A DNA stretch of 64,000 nt, from NCBI GenBank assembly GCA_018398815.1, contig CM031622.1, positions 13,038,514 to 13,102,513 on the forward strand. The letters are read 5' to 3'. The stretch is from Conus ventricosus (lineage: Eukaryota; Mollusca; Gastropoda; Neogastropoda; Conidae). Shown one piece after another: positions 1 through 11,514 of this stretch. Both the position numbers and the translations under genes were made by a program. Below the pieces are notes generated by a model. The model saw nothing but the letters and a program-made list of their open reading frames with translations, ran no database searches and had not been told where the DNA came from. Within the stretch, counting starts at the first letter, position 1. Each line of letters begins with the position of its first letter.

Positions 1-2660
1 CATAGTGCCTTGTGTTCAGTGGCCTTTGTAGAGAGAGTTACCTGTGCCAGTGAGATGGTCATAGTGCCTTGTGTTCAGTGGCCTTTGTAGAGAGAGTTAC
101 CTGTGCCAGTGAGATGGTCATAGTGCCTTGTGTTCAGTGGCCTTTGTAGAGAGAGTTACCTGTGCCAGTGAGATGGTCATAGTGCCTTGTGTTCAGTGGC
201 CTTTGTAGAGAGAGTTACCTGTGCCAGTGAGATGGTCATAGTGCCTTGTGTTCAGTGGCCTTTGTAGAGAGAGTTACCTGTGCCAGTGAGATGGTCATAG
301 TGCCCTGTGTTCAGTGGCCTTTGTAGAGAGAGTTACCTGTGCCAGTGAGATGGTCATAGTGCCTTGTGTTCAGTGGCCTTTGTAGAGAGAGTTACCTGTG
401 CCAGTGAGATGGTCATAGTGCCTTGTGTTCACTGGCCTTTGTAGAGAGAGTTACCTGTGCCAGTGAGATGGCCATAGTGCCTTGTGTTAAGTGGCCTTTG
501 TAGAGAGAGTTACCTGTGCCAGTGAGATGGTCATAGTGCCTTGTGTTCAGTGGCCTTTGTAGAGAGAGTTATCTGTGCCAGTGAGATGGTCATAGTGCCT
601 TGTGTTAAGTGGCCTTTGTAGAGAGAGTTACCTGTGTCAGTGAGATGGTCATAGTGCCTTGTGTTCAGTGGCCTTTGTAGAGAGAGTTACCTGTGCCAGT
701 GAGATGGTCATAGTGCCTTGTGTTCAGTGGCCTTTGTAGAGAGAGTTACCTGTGCCAGTGAGATGGTCATAGTGCCTTGTGTTCAGTGGCCTTTGTAGAG
801 AGAGTTACCTGTTAACAGTGAGATGGTCATAGTGCCTTGTGTTCAGTGGCCTTTGTAGAGAGAGTTACCTGTGCCAGTGAGATGGTCATAGTGCCTTGTG
901 TTCAGTGGCCTTTGTAGAGAGAGTTACCTGTGCCAGTGAGATGGTCATAGTGCCTTGTGTTCAGTGGCCTTTGTAGAGAGAGTTACCCGTGCCAGTGAGA
1001 TGGTCATAGTGCCTTGTGTTCAGTGGCCTTTGTAGAGAGAGTTAGTTACCTGTGCCAGTGAGATGGTCATAGTGCCTTGTGTTCAGTGGCCTTTGTAGAG
1101 AGAGTTACCTGTGCCAGTGAGATGGTCATAGTGCCTTGTGTTCAGTGGCCTTTGTAGAGAGAGTTTACCTGTGCCAGTGAGATGGTCATAGTGCCTTGTG
1201 TTCAGTGGCCTTTGTAGAGAAAGTTACCTGTGCCAGTGAGATGGTCATAGTGCCTTGTGTTCAGTGGCCTTTGTAGAGAGAGTTACCTGTGCCAGTGAGA
1301 TGGTCATAGTGCCTTGTGTTCAGTGGCCTTTGTAGAGAGAGTTACCTGTGCCAGTGAGATGGTCATAGTGCCTTGTGTTCATGGCCTTTGTAGAGAGAGT
1401 TACCTGTGCCAGTGAGATGGTCATAGTGCCTTGTGTTCAGTGGCCTTTGTAGAGAGAGTTACCTGTGCCAGTGAGATGGTCATAGTGCCTTGTGTTCAGT
1501 GGCCTTTGTAGAGTTACCTGTGCCAGTGAGATGGTCATAGTGCCTTGTGTTCAGTGGCCTTTGTAGAGAGAGTTACCTGTGCCAGTGAGATGGTCATAGT
1601 GCCTTGTGTTCAGTGGCCTTTGTAGAGAGAGTTACCTGTGCCAGTGAGATGGTCATAGTGCCTTGTGTTCAGTGGCCTTTGTAGAGAGAGTTACCTGTGC
1701 CAGTGAGATGGTCATAGTGCCTTGTGTTCAGTGGCCTTTGTAGAGAGAGTTACCTGTGCCAGTGAGATGGTCATAGTGCCTTGTGTTCAGTGGCCTTTGT
1801 AGAGAGAGTTACCTGTGCCAGTGAGATGGTCATAGTGCCTTGTGTTCAGTGGCCTTTGTAGAGTTACCTGTGCCAGTGAGATGGTCATAGTGCCTTGTGT
1901 TCAGTGGCCTTTGTAGAGTTACCTGTGCCAGTGAGATGGTCATAGTGCCTTGTGTTCAGTGGCCTTTGTAGAGTTACCTGTGCCAGTGAGATGGTCATAG
2001 TGCCTTGTGTTCAGTGGCCTTTGTAGAGTTACCTGTGCCAGTGAGATGGTCATAGTGCCTTGTGTTCAGTGGCCTTTGTAGAGTTACCTGTGCCAGTGAG
2101 ATGGTCATAGTGCCTTGTGTTCAGTGGCCTTTGTAGAGAGAGTTACCTGTGCCAGTGAGATGGTCATAGTGCCTTGTGTTCAGTGGCCTTTGTAGAGAGA
2201 GTTACCTGTGCCAGTGAGATGGTCATAGTGCCTTGTGTTCAGTGGCCTTTGTAGAGTTACCTGTGCCAGTGAGATGGTCATAGTGCCTTGTGTTCAGTGG
2301 CCTTTGTAGAGTTACCTGTGCCAGTGAGATGGTCATAGTGCCTTGTGTTCAGTGGCCTTTGTAGAGAGAGTTACCTGTGCCAGTGAGATGGTCATAGTGC
2401 CTTGTGTTCAGTGGCCTTTGTAGAGTTACCTGTGCCAGTGAGATGGTCATAGTACCTTGTGTTCAGTGGCCTTTGTAGAGTTACCTGTGCCAGTGAGATG
2501 GTCATAGTGCCTTGTGTTAAGTGGCCTTTGTAGAGAGAGTTACCTGTGCCAGTGAGATGGTCATAGTGCCTTGTGTTAAGTGGCCTTTGTAGAGAGAGTT
2601 ACCTGTGCCAGTGAGATGGTCATAGTGCCTTGTGTTAAGTGGCCTTTGTAGAGTTACCTG
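1..2660. repeat. Minisatellite, 59-bp unit, about 46 copies
   Basis: Head-to-tail repeat of a 59-base unit containing catagtgccttgtgttcag and ending in gagatggt. Copies are nearly identical. A recurrent 55-base variant lacks one AGAG of the 'gtagagagagtt' segment; it occurs near 1510 and clusters at about 1855-2350 and 2410-2490. A few units carry point changes (gtgttaag for gtgttcag). The array runs off the left edge of the window. The unit length is not a multiple of three and no long frame is open. It is noncoding, 5' of the recognised host exons. Confidence 0.97.
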
Positions 2661-2778
2661 CCTACCTACCTGTGTGCAGTTGCTGACAAGATGGTACTGT
2701 AAAGTTTTATGAAGTTCATATTGCCCAAGTTAATGTGGAAGGGTCTCTGCTCACTGATCTTCGCTCTCTGTCTGTCTC
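2661..2778. other. Short single-copy spacer between two minisatellites
   Basis: About 120 bases without internal repetition separate the 59-bp and the 27-bp arrays. I see no gene or regulatory signal in it. Confidence 0.6.
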
Positions 2779-5128
2779 TTGGTCACTGTGACTTGTTATG
2801 TGATACTGGTCACTGTGACTTGTTATGTGATATTGGTCACTGTGACTTGTTATGTGATATTGGTCACTGTGACTTGTTATGTGATATTGGTCACTGTGAC
2901 TTGTTATGTGATATTGGTCACTGTGACTAGTTATGTGATATTGGTCACTGTGACTAGTTATGCGATATTGGTCACTGTGACTTGTTATGTGATATTGGTC
3001 ACTGTGACTAGTTATGCGATATTGGTCACTGTGACTAGTTATGTGGTATTGGTCACGGTGACTAGTTATGTGATATTGGTCACTGTGACTAGTTATGTGA
3101 TATTGGTCACTGTGACTAGTTATGTGGTATTGGTCACTGTGACTAGTTATGTGATATTGGTCACTGTGACTAGTTATGCGATATTGGTCACTGTGACTAG
3201 TTATGTAATATTGGTCACTGTGACTAGCTATGTGGTATTGGTCACTGTGACTAGTTATGTGATACTGGTCACTGTGACTAGTTATGCGATATTGGTCACT
3301 GTGACTAGTTATGTGACATTGGTCACTGTGACTAGTTATGCGATATTGGTCACTGTGACTAGTTATGCGATATTGGTCACTGTGACTTATGCAATATTGG
3401 TCACTGTGACTAGTTATGCGATATTGGTCACTGTGACTAGTTATGTAATATTGGTCACTGTGACTAGTTATGCGATATTGGTCACTGTGACTAGCTATGT
3501 GATATTGGTCACTGTGACTTGTTATGCGATATTGGTTACTGTGACTAGTTATGCGATATTGGTCACGGTGACTTGTTATGCGAAAATTGGTCACTGTGAC
3601 TAGTTATGCGATATTGGTCATTGTGACTTGTTATGCGATATTGGTCACTGTGATTTGTTATGCGATATTGGTCACTGTGACTTGTTATGCGATATGGTCA
3701 CTGTGACTTGTTATGCGATATTGGTCTCAGTGACTAGCTATGCGATATTGGCCACTGTGACTAGTTATGCGATGTTGGTCACTGTGACTTGTTATGCGAT
3801 ATTGGTCACTGTGACTAGTTATTGCGATATTGGTCACTGTGACTAGTTATGCAATATTGGTCACTGTGACTTGTTATGCGATATTGGTCACTGTGACTAG
3901 TTATGTGATATTGGTCACTGTGACTAGTTATGCGATATTGGTCACTGTGACTAGTTATGCGATATTGGTCACTCTGACTAGTTATCCGATATTGGTCACT
4001 GTGACTTGTTATGCGATATTGGTCACTGTGACTAGTTATGCGATATTGGTCACTGTGACTAGTTATGCGATATTGGTCACTGTGACTTATGCGATATTGG
4101 TCACTGTGATTTGTTATGCAATATTGGTCACTGTGATTTGTTATGCAATATTGGTCATTGTGACTTGTTATGCGATGTTGGTCACTGTAATTTGTTATGC
4201 GATATTGGTCACTGTGACTTGTTATGCGATATTGGTCTCAGTGACTAGCTATGCGATATTGGCCACTGTGACTAGTTATGCGATGTTGGTCACTGTGACT
4301 TGTTATGCGATGTTGGTCACTGTGACTAGTTATGCGATATTGGCCACTGTGACTAGTTATGCGATATTGGTCACTGTGACTTGTTATGCGATGTTGGTCA
4401 CTGTGACTTGTTATGCGATGTTGGTCACTGTGACTATGCGATGTTGGTCACTGTGACTAGTTATGCGATATTGGCCACTGTGACTAGTTATGCGATATTG
4501 GTCACTGTGACTAGCTATGCAATATTGGCCACTGTGACTAGTTATACGATGTTGGTCACTGTGACTTGTTATGCGATGTTGGTCACTGTGACTAGTTATG
4601 CGATATTGGCCACTGTGACTAGTTATGCGATATTGGTCACTGTGACTTGTTATGCGATGTTGGTCACTGTGACTTGTTATGCGATGTTGGTCACTGTGAC
4701 TATGCGATGTTGGCCACTGTGACTAGTTATGCGATATTGGCCACTGTGACTAGTTATGCGATATTGGTCACTGTGACTTGTTATGCGATATTGGTCACTG
4801 TGACTAGTTATGCGATATTGGTCACTGTGACTTGTTATGCGATATTGGTCACTGTGATTAGTTATGCGATATTGGTCACTGTGACTTGTTATTCGATATT
4901 GGTCACTGTGACTTGTTATGCGATATTGGCCACTGTGACTAGTTATGCGATATTGGTCACTGTGACTAGTTACGCGATATTGGTCACTGTGACTTGTTAT
5001 GCGATGTTGGTCACTGTGACTTGTTATGCGATATTGGTTACTGTGAGTGTGACTAGTAATGTGATCACTGATAGTGGTCACTGTGACTAGCTATGCGATA
5101 GTGGTCACTTGACTAGTTAAGCGATAAT
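2779..5128. repeat. Minisatellite, 27-bp unit, about 86 copies
   Basis: Tandem 27-base unit containing ggtcactgtgac followed by t/a-gttatg-c/t-gatatt. Variable positions are acttgtt/actagtt and gatatt/gatgtt, and some units carry short deletions (for example 'gacttatgcgatatt'). Because 27 is nine codons and the unit lacks stops in several frames, long frames are open on both strands, giving a repeated nonapeptide (VTVTSYAIL-like) on plus and another on minus. These frames have no flanking unique coding sequence and I treat them as noncoding. Confidence 0.96.
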
Positions 5129-5380
5129 TTGATATGTGCTTCCAACTCCCCTTCCTTCATCCCCTTCTGTTTGTGTCTCTCCCACAAGTATCAGAGAAGA
5201 TCTTTCTCTGCATGACGTGTATCTCTGTCCGTCAGTCTTTCTCGTTTTCCCCGAAGATGGAGTATGGCTGCCTTAATGGCGGGATAAAAAAGGGTCATAC
5301 ACACAAAACTCCACTGCCTGGCTATACAGGGAGTGTCCGCAGGAGTATCAGCCTGCGTACGCAGAAAAAAAGAAAAAGAA
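5129..5380. other. Single-copy stretch, nothing recognised
   Basis: Mixed-composition DNA between the 27-bp array and a TCTG/TG tract. Short open frames exist but resemble no family I know. Confidence 0.5.
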
Positions 5381-5636
5381 AAGTCTTTCTCGTTGTCTGT
5401 CTGTCTGTCAGTTACTGTCTGTCTGTCTGTCTGTCTGGATTGCATGTGGCCGATTTTGTGTGAGTTTGTGTGTGTATGTCACTGTGTCTCTCTTTCTTCT
5501 CTGCCTATTTCAATGTCCGTCTGCCTCCTGTCTGTCTGCCTGTCTTTTTCTCAATCTCTGTCTCTCTCTTTCTCTCTCTTTGTGTGTGTGTGTGTGCGTG
5601 CGCGTGTACGTGCGGGTGTGCGCGTGCGTGCATGCG
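5381..5636. repeat. Low-complexity TCTG / TC / TG tract
   Basis: Imperfect runs of tctg, then tctctctt, then tgtg and gcgtgc alternation. Cys/Val- and Ser/Leu-rich open frames across it are products of the simple sequence. Confidence 0.85.
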
Positions 5637-6214
5637 TGTCTGTCCTATCACAAGTACATCCAATTAGACATCCAATTAAAGTACTGGGTCATAATCTTCA
5701 GATTATGAAGGAGGAAAAGGATAGATGGAGGGAGAGGTCAAAGCCTGAAAACAAACATTTGAAGTGATCTAAAATGTAGACTTTGACGAACATGACTAGA
5801 TTGACTGTGTAAAGAAACAAGTTGTAAACTAAACTGCTAGAGATGCAACTAATGACAAGTCCTAAAAAAGAAAAAGAAAGCATCAACATGCTTTTGATTG
5901 GCACGCCTTCATGTAGAAGAGGCCTGATTAACTTGCTGGTAAAGATGATAAATGTTGGGCAGTCATATTAGTCACTGACAGTCTTACTATGACTGTACAC
6001 CTTTATTATATTAGGGCAATATTTAGTCTGTAAAGTGTAATGGATTACATAAATTTCTGAAAATTGAACTTGGAAGTAGGCTTGCAGATCAAAACAAAAG
6101 TCTCAGGTAGTCCTTTGACAAGGTTTGAACTAATTTGAAGTTGAATCACTGTGAGCTGTTACACAAGCTGTATAGTAATCATCCATTTCCTGCTGCGACT
6201 GCCTCAGAGCCTTC
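5637..6214. other. A+T-rich single-copy DNA, nothing recognised
   Basis: Ordinary A+T-rich sequence with stops in all frames. No exon-like segment with splice signals stood out. Confidence 0.5.
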
Positions 6215-6414
6215 TCTTTTTCATCTGATCCAAGATTTTACGGAAGAAAGATTTTTAACGAAGTTTCTGGTATGCTTTTAGAAGATGTATTTTTAAAGCG
6301 ATGTGTGAAAGTTTTTTTTTGGGGGGATGACTTGTGAGTTGATTTTAACGTGGTGACAGCCCTGATATGGCCCATTGCGGTCGGCTGGGCCATAAGCAAC
6401 ATTACCTTACCTTA
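6215..6414 (+). mobile_element. 5'-truncated I-like LINE, 3' end only
   Basis: About 200 bases match the last part of the long LINE copy at 47490-47733. They share the C-terminal codon region (ttttcatctgat), 'attttacggaagaaagattttt', a T-run, and the distinctive 'gttgattttaacgtggtgacagccctgatatggccc...gcggtcggctgggc.ataagcaacatta'. The end is a pentamer tail, here TTACC repeats instead of TTATC. This is the classic result of aborted target-primed reverse transcription. Divergence and indels suggest an older insertion than the long copy. Confidence 0.88.
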
Positions 6415-6520
6415 CTTCTCTCTCTTTCTCGCTCTTTTTATTATTGTTTATTTGTTTGTGTATTTAATGATTTATTTTTGGTTGAATCGGAGCTGGTGGC
6501 AGCACATGTTCTGTCCTAGA

Positions 6521-6655
6521 TTTGCACAGTTGCTTTTTGCTTTAATCTGCAGCTAAAACAGTAAAAGGAGAGGGAGGCATTGATATTTGCACAGTTGCTT
6601 TTTGCTTTAATCTGCAGCTAAAAGTAGAGGGAGGCATTGATATTTGCACAGCTGT
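6521..6655. repeat. Short tandem duplication, about 2.2 copies of ~60 bp
   Basis: The segment 'tttgcacagttgctttttgctttaatctgcagctaaaa' followed by a purine stretch and 'gaggcattgata' occurs twice in direct order with a short deletion in the second copy; a third partial copy follows. Confidence 0.85.
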
Positions 6656-6739
6656 TTTGAACTGACTTCACACAGTGCGGAGGTGCACCACCTGGAACAG
6701 ACTGAGAGGTCACATCGTGGCTGGGGCACATGGGGACAT

Positions 6740-6974
6740 ACAATAATAACAATAGAAATAATAATGATGATGATGATTATTTATGGCGCTTAATCTTACA
6801 TCATAAGCCCTAAGCGTTATATATAAAATGAAACCAATAAGAAGATGAATATTGCAGTAAGTACCATGCATCTACAAACAAGGGCGCATATTCACACACA
6901 CACACACACACACGCACGTGCGCACGCACACACACGCACACACACGTACACACACGCACGCACGCACGCACACA

Positions 6975-7036
<62 letters not shown>

Positions 7037-7330
7037 CGCGGAATCAATTTGATGGGCAAGGGAAGGGGAAGAAAGAACTACTATTGACAGGTGAAGAGGC
7101 TTGTTTTAAGAGTTGCCTTGAAAGAAGACAGAGAGTTTGAACTATGCAAAGATATTGGGAGTTTATTCCAAGAAACCGGACCCTGAAAGAAAAAAAAAAA
7201 ACCACGATAGCCATACATTTTAGATCGAAATGGAGGGATTTTGAGCAGAGTGTTGCCAGTAGAAGAAGGCAACTGCCTAGAACGTAGAAGGAAGATAGAG
7301 ATGAACATACACCCTTTATCAAGTTTATGC
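6740..7330. repeat. Possible old dispersed repeat interrupted by a CA tract
   Basis: An AAT/GATGAT-rich segment followed by 'gattatttatggcgcttaatctt...aagccctaagcg' resembles a motif I have often seen at the ends of dispersed repeats in marine invertebrates. The segment after the CA tract (about 7045-7330) has the look of decayed repeat sequence. The assignment is from memory of general style, not alignment, and family and limits are unknown. Confidence 0.25.
6894..7032. repeat. (CA)n microsatellite with CG-containing interruptions
   Basis: About 140 bases of ac dinucleotides with acgc/gcac interruptions in the first half and a pure run in the second half. Purine-pyrimidine alternation of this length can adopt Z-DNA. 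Confidence 0.95.
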
Positions 7331-7777
7331 ATGAATATCTGAACAGCAGAGACTAGTGCACCTCTCTACAGGTACACTTTGGAATTGGGACAAATGATGA
7401 CTCACTCCCACTACCGCCGAAACATGTGCCTGATTAGAATGTGAAAGAGAGATTGTGCAAGCAAGTCATTGATTTGAAGGACAGTTAGTTTTCATGTCTT
7501 CAGTGTTTACTTGTCATGTTTTCAGTGTTAAGTTTGGAGTGTCACAGCATTACAAGTTTAGATCAGCAGGAACAAAATGTGCTACCCAGACCAAACTGTC
7601 ATGGGCTGTGGCAGTAAATTCTGATCCTGTTGAAATGTTAATCTTCCGATTTAAAGCCGTCTAAGCAAAGTTTCAGTGTTCAGTAAAGAAATTGGGGAAA
7701 GCAAAGAAAGAGATAGATCATCCAGCACCGCCTTTTGGAGATCAGCTATCATGCTATGAATTTTTGGAGAAAACTGT
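7331..7777. other. Single-copy DNA, nothing recognised
   Basis: Stops in all frames, no repeat structure and no splice-flanked open segment that I could assign. Confidence 0.5.
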
Positions 7778-7983
7778 TTGTGTGTGTGTGTGTGAGTGAG
7801 TGATTTTGTGTGTGTGTGTGAGTGAGTGTGTGTATAGTGTGTGCGCGCACACATTTGTGTGTGTGCGCGCACGCGTTTGTGTGTGAGTGTGAGGGAGAGA
7901 GTGCGTTGTGTGTGTGTATGAATGGTTGTGTGTGTGTGAATGATTGTGTGTGTTTGTGTGTGAATGATTGTGTATGTGTGTGA

Positions 7984-8031
<48 letters not shown>

Positions 8032-8068
8032 AATGATTGTGTGTGTGTGTATGTGTGTGTGTGTGAAT

Positions 8069-8130
<62 letters not shown>

Positions 8131-8146
8131 ATGATTGTGTGTGTGT

Positions 8147-8194
<48 letters not shown>

Positions 8195-8212
8195 ATTGTG
8201 TGTGTGTGAATG

Positions 8213-8245
<33 letters not shown>

Positions 8246-8343
8246 GTGTGTGTGTGTGTGTTAATGATTGTTGTGTGTGTGTGTTGTGTGTGTGTGTGTG
8301 TGTGTGTGAATGATTGTGTGTGTGTGAATGATTGTGTGTGTGT
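7778..8343. repeat. (TG)n array with spaced 'aatgattg' interruptions
   Basis: Long TG tract broken about every 20-60 bases by a 'gaatgattg' or 'taatgattg' motif. It behaves like a minisatellite whose variable part is the TG run. His/Thr-rich or Val/Cys-rich open frames here are simple-sequence artefacts. Confidence 0.93.
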
Positions 8344-9116
8344 TCAGGAAGGACCTTTTTTCCTCCCACACTAAAAGACCACGTTTGATCCGCTGAGCCA
8401 GTACAAGTAAATCTGAAAGAAAAAGCAAAGAAGTATTGAAGAGATGAAAAGAATCCTGGAAAATATTCTGATACTGTGAGAAATACTCTGAAAGGCAAGT
8501 GTCTTTTCAGCGCAGTTCATATTGTCAAAAACACTTGTGACCTCAATTTAAGGTAACATGGTAACTGTGGACTCTCATTCTGTCAACATCAGTACATGGC
8601 AGACAGGGAGTTAACTGTCCCGGAGAGTCAGGAGAGGGGTCACGATTAGTTCTGACCTTACAAGTTACACCGCCAGAGCAACGGCATGTGAAATAAGAAT
8701 GGCAGTGAAAATGCACCAGTTACTATTGGTTTTGCATACATTGACTTGGCGAGTGCCAGTAGGATTACTGTTAGAGCTAGCAACACGTGGGATTTCATGC
8801 TCTACTTCTGAGTCAAGCGGAGTACCATGGGTCAGTGTTCTGCGTAGCTTTTAGATTGAAGGCCCTCTGGACTTTGTTAAAAAAAAAACCAACAGCAACT
8901 AAAGGTACAGAGGTGAAATCTGAGGGTCCCACCAAACATCTGAATTTAAATATTTGAAGAAAATTAGAATTATAGAACAAGAGTACTCGCTCCTTTATTT
9001 ATACAAAGCACATACAGACAGATTTCAGTCTAAACATTTAGTGAGCTGCTTGCAAAGCAAGAAAGCATTAAACAACAAAAATCATCAAAGTCCTGTTTTT
9101 AGAGGTGCTTCCTCAC
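8344..9116. other. Single-copy DNA, nothing recognised
   Basis: Ordinary sequence with frequent stops on both strands. Its right edge adjoins the possible minus-strand exon at 9117-9429. Confidence 0.5.
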
Positions 9117-9429
9117 CTCCCCCAGTCTTTCTGAGGACGAGAGTCTCCCGTTGATGAATGGAAACTCTTCTCCATGGAAATCATGAAAGGTAGCTCAGGC
9201 TGAGGGTGAGGGGATGGTGGGGTTGGAGGGTAGGGAGGAGAGAGGGAGAGATCAGAATTAGGACAGGACTTTGCCTCACAATCTTCTTTCCTTGTCACTG
9301 GCTTCGCATCACTCTTGGAATCATTACTTTCCATCAGTGACAGTTCACGGTCTCTGGCATCAAGAAGATCAACGGGGTCAGAGGGAGAAGGAATATTGGA
9401 GCTATTTTCGACTGGATTTGTTCGTAGTG
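9117..9429 (-). CDS. Possible internal exon on the minus strand, unknown protein
   Basis: Reading the minus strand, one frame stays open across about 313 bases with a Ser/Pro/acidic composition. The middle reads PSPSDPVDLLDARDREL, then a Met at 9334, then a Pro-rich stretch (PPYPPTPPSP) and SMEKSFHSSTGDS. It ends at a strong donor, AG|GTGAGG (intron from 9116 downwards). A possible acceptor, gcctccaag, lies at about 9430-9438. Composition is unlike the repeat-derived frames around it. I recognise no domain; it could be a disordered segment of a host protein or a chance open frame. No partner exon on this strand was identified. Confidence 0.28.
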
Positions 9430-9593
9430 CTTGGAGGCAGACTCAAGATTTTCACAAGTATTTTTGTGGAAAAAAGACATTGAAGTAAAGCCAAGAGTAC
9501 ATAAGGAATGGAAAATCAGGAGCTTCAAGCTCAACTCATGAGGTTGATCAGCTTTTGACTCTGAAAAAAGTTGCAGAAAAACTTTTACATGCA

Positions 9594-9637
9594 ACCCCCC
9601 CCCCCCCCCCCCCAAAAAAAAAAAAAAAAAAAAAAAT
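9594..9637. repeat. Poly-C then poly-A tract
   Basis: Roughly 20 C followed by more than 20 A, interrupted once by T. It could be a homopolymer pair or a retroposon tail on the plus strand, but I found no retroposon body upstream. Confidence 0.85.
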
Positions 9638-10681
9638 AAAACCAAGAAAACAAAACCCACCACCACCACAAAAAAACAATCAAACAAGCAAAAAACCCTG
9701 TGCATTTCTGGGTCCCTCAGTGTGGAAATCCGTTTGACTTGAAATTTGGTTTGAAAGATTTAACAAGGCGCTGCAGATGATATCAACGTCTTGATTCTGC
9801 ACGTAACAAAACTGGATGTGAAAGACACACCATTGAAACACTTTTTAAAAAATTTTTTATAGACAAAAACCCTTACAAATCGGAACTACCAGTAAAAGAA
9901 AAAAGAAAAGAAAAGAAAGAGTTGTGATTGCAGTCAAGTGCTGAAAGACATAGCAAATGACTTGAAGTATGTTATTGTGATTCAGCTTTTATTTGTTTGC
10001 GTGGTAAGGATTTGCTGTGAAGAGTAAGGTTTTGAAGGTGGATGATCTCCGGGGCTGTGCTTACCCATGATGACTGACATGTGGTTTAGATGACAAACCA
10101 CCAACCCCAATATGTCACCATTACTGCGAACCAGTGCACTGTTTCCTTGACCAGATGTGGGCAGTGAGGAAACTAGGACCGTTTTGCCTTTGTCGAGTTA
10201 CATGGTTTTACAAGTTGCTTGGGTGATCACCATGTCTACCTAATCGTTGTAGAAAAGGGACAGGTATGTGTACTAGCCAAGACTGATATCTATAGCAATG
10301 CTAACCAGATGGAAGAAACCGAAGGGAAGGGAGAGAACCAGTGTTCTTAGAAGCCAGGTTGTCAGGCGCCGTGACGTGTTGATTACAGTGAGGTAGAAGC
10401 AGGCGTGGAAGAGGGCGGAAGAAATGGTCAGGATGACCTAGATTGTGAGGGAGGAATAAGGTCGATGCCCTCTGTTTGAACTGCAAACTGTGTGATGGCA
10501 AGAGGGAAAGACAGGTTTCACATGGAGTTTGGAGACTGTGTACAGTTCTCTACAATACGCTCCTCCCCACCCCCACCCCCCCCCCCCCCCCCCAGCCTGT
10601 GAACCCTGCAGATTTCACCTCCACCTGTTGAGGGGAGGGGGTGAAACTGAAAGAAGGAAGGGGAGAGAGGAAAGTTGTGGC
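9638..10681. other. Single-copy DNA, nothing recognised
   Basis: About 1 kb of mixed sequence with a short poly-C tract near 10577. Open frames are short and unrecognised. Confidence 0.45.
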
Positions 10682-11200
10682 CAGGTTTTTCTGTCTGATG
10701 TCTTACCTACTGAATTATCTCTCCCCCCACCCTAACCCACGCACCCTCCTGTACTGGTCCAGTGTGTCAGGTTTTTTCTGTCTGATGTCTTACCTACTGA
10801 ATCATCTCTCCCCCCCCCCCCCCCCCCCTCCACCTACCCACGCACCCGCCTGTACCGGTCTGGTGTGTCAGTTTCTTCTGTCTGATGTCTTACCTACTGA
10901 ATTATCTGCCCCCACCCTACCCACGCACACGCCTGTACGGTCCGGTATGTCAGGTTTTTTCTGTCTGATGTCTTACCCACTGAATTATCTCTCCCACCCC
11001 CCCCCCCCCCCTACCCACGCACACGCCTGTACCGGTCCAGTGTGTCAGGTTTTTTCTGTCTGATGTCTTACCTACTGAATTATCTCCCCCCCCCCCCCCC
11101 CCCCCCCCCACGCACACGCCTGTACCGGTCCAGTGTGTCAGGTTTTTTTCTGTCTTATGTCTTACCTACTGAATTATCTGCCCCCCCCCCCCCCCCCCCA
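10682..11200. repeat. Tandem ~90-bp unit with internal poly-C, about 6 copies
   Basis: Each unit contains 'ttttttctgtctgatgtctt', acctactgaattatct, a C-run of 10-20, a cacgca(c/a)cgcctgtaccgg segment and tccagtgtgtca. Copies start near 10683, 10769, 10870, 10950, 11047 and 11139. The same unit recurs at 14229-14480 on plus and at 14481-14577 on minus. The C-run length varies most between copies. Confidence 0.92.
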
Positions 11201-11222
11201 CCGCACTCCCTTTCCTTCTGCC

Positions 11223-11282
11223 TCCACCAGACTATCTCTCTCTCACCAGTCTGTCTCTCTCACTTTCTCTCTTCTCTCTCTC

Positions 11283-11319
<37 letters not shown>

Positions 11320-11376
11320 TTTCTCCTCTGTCTCTCTCACACACACTCTCTCTCTCTGTCTGTCTCTCTCTCTCTG

Positions 11377-11434
<58 letters not shown>
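11223..11434. repeat. (TC)n low-complexity tract
   Basis: Nearly pure pyrimidine strand of tctc with occasional tgtc and one acacac stretch. It joins the ~90-bp unit array to the 25-bp array. Confidence 0.93.
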
Positions 11435-11435
<1 letters not shown>

Positions 11436-11514
11436 AGCTACCTCCGTCTATGCAGGTGTTACCCTTTTTCTCGGTGTGCATGTTTCTGCCCTCTTCTTCC
11501 ACCCCCCTTCTTTT

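Noticed and set aside
1..2660. CRISPR-like array
   Set aside because: Units are contiguous and nearly identical with no unique spacers, and the context is an animal genome. The other arrays fail the same test.
2716..5090. Repeated nonapeptide frames on both strands
   Set aside because: A 27-bp unit is nine codons without stops in several frames. Openness on both strands and indels without consequence indicate noncoding repeat.
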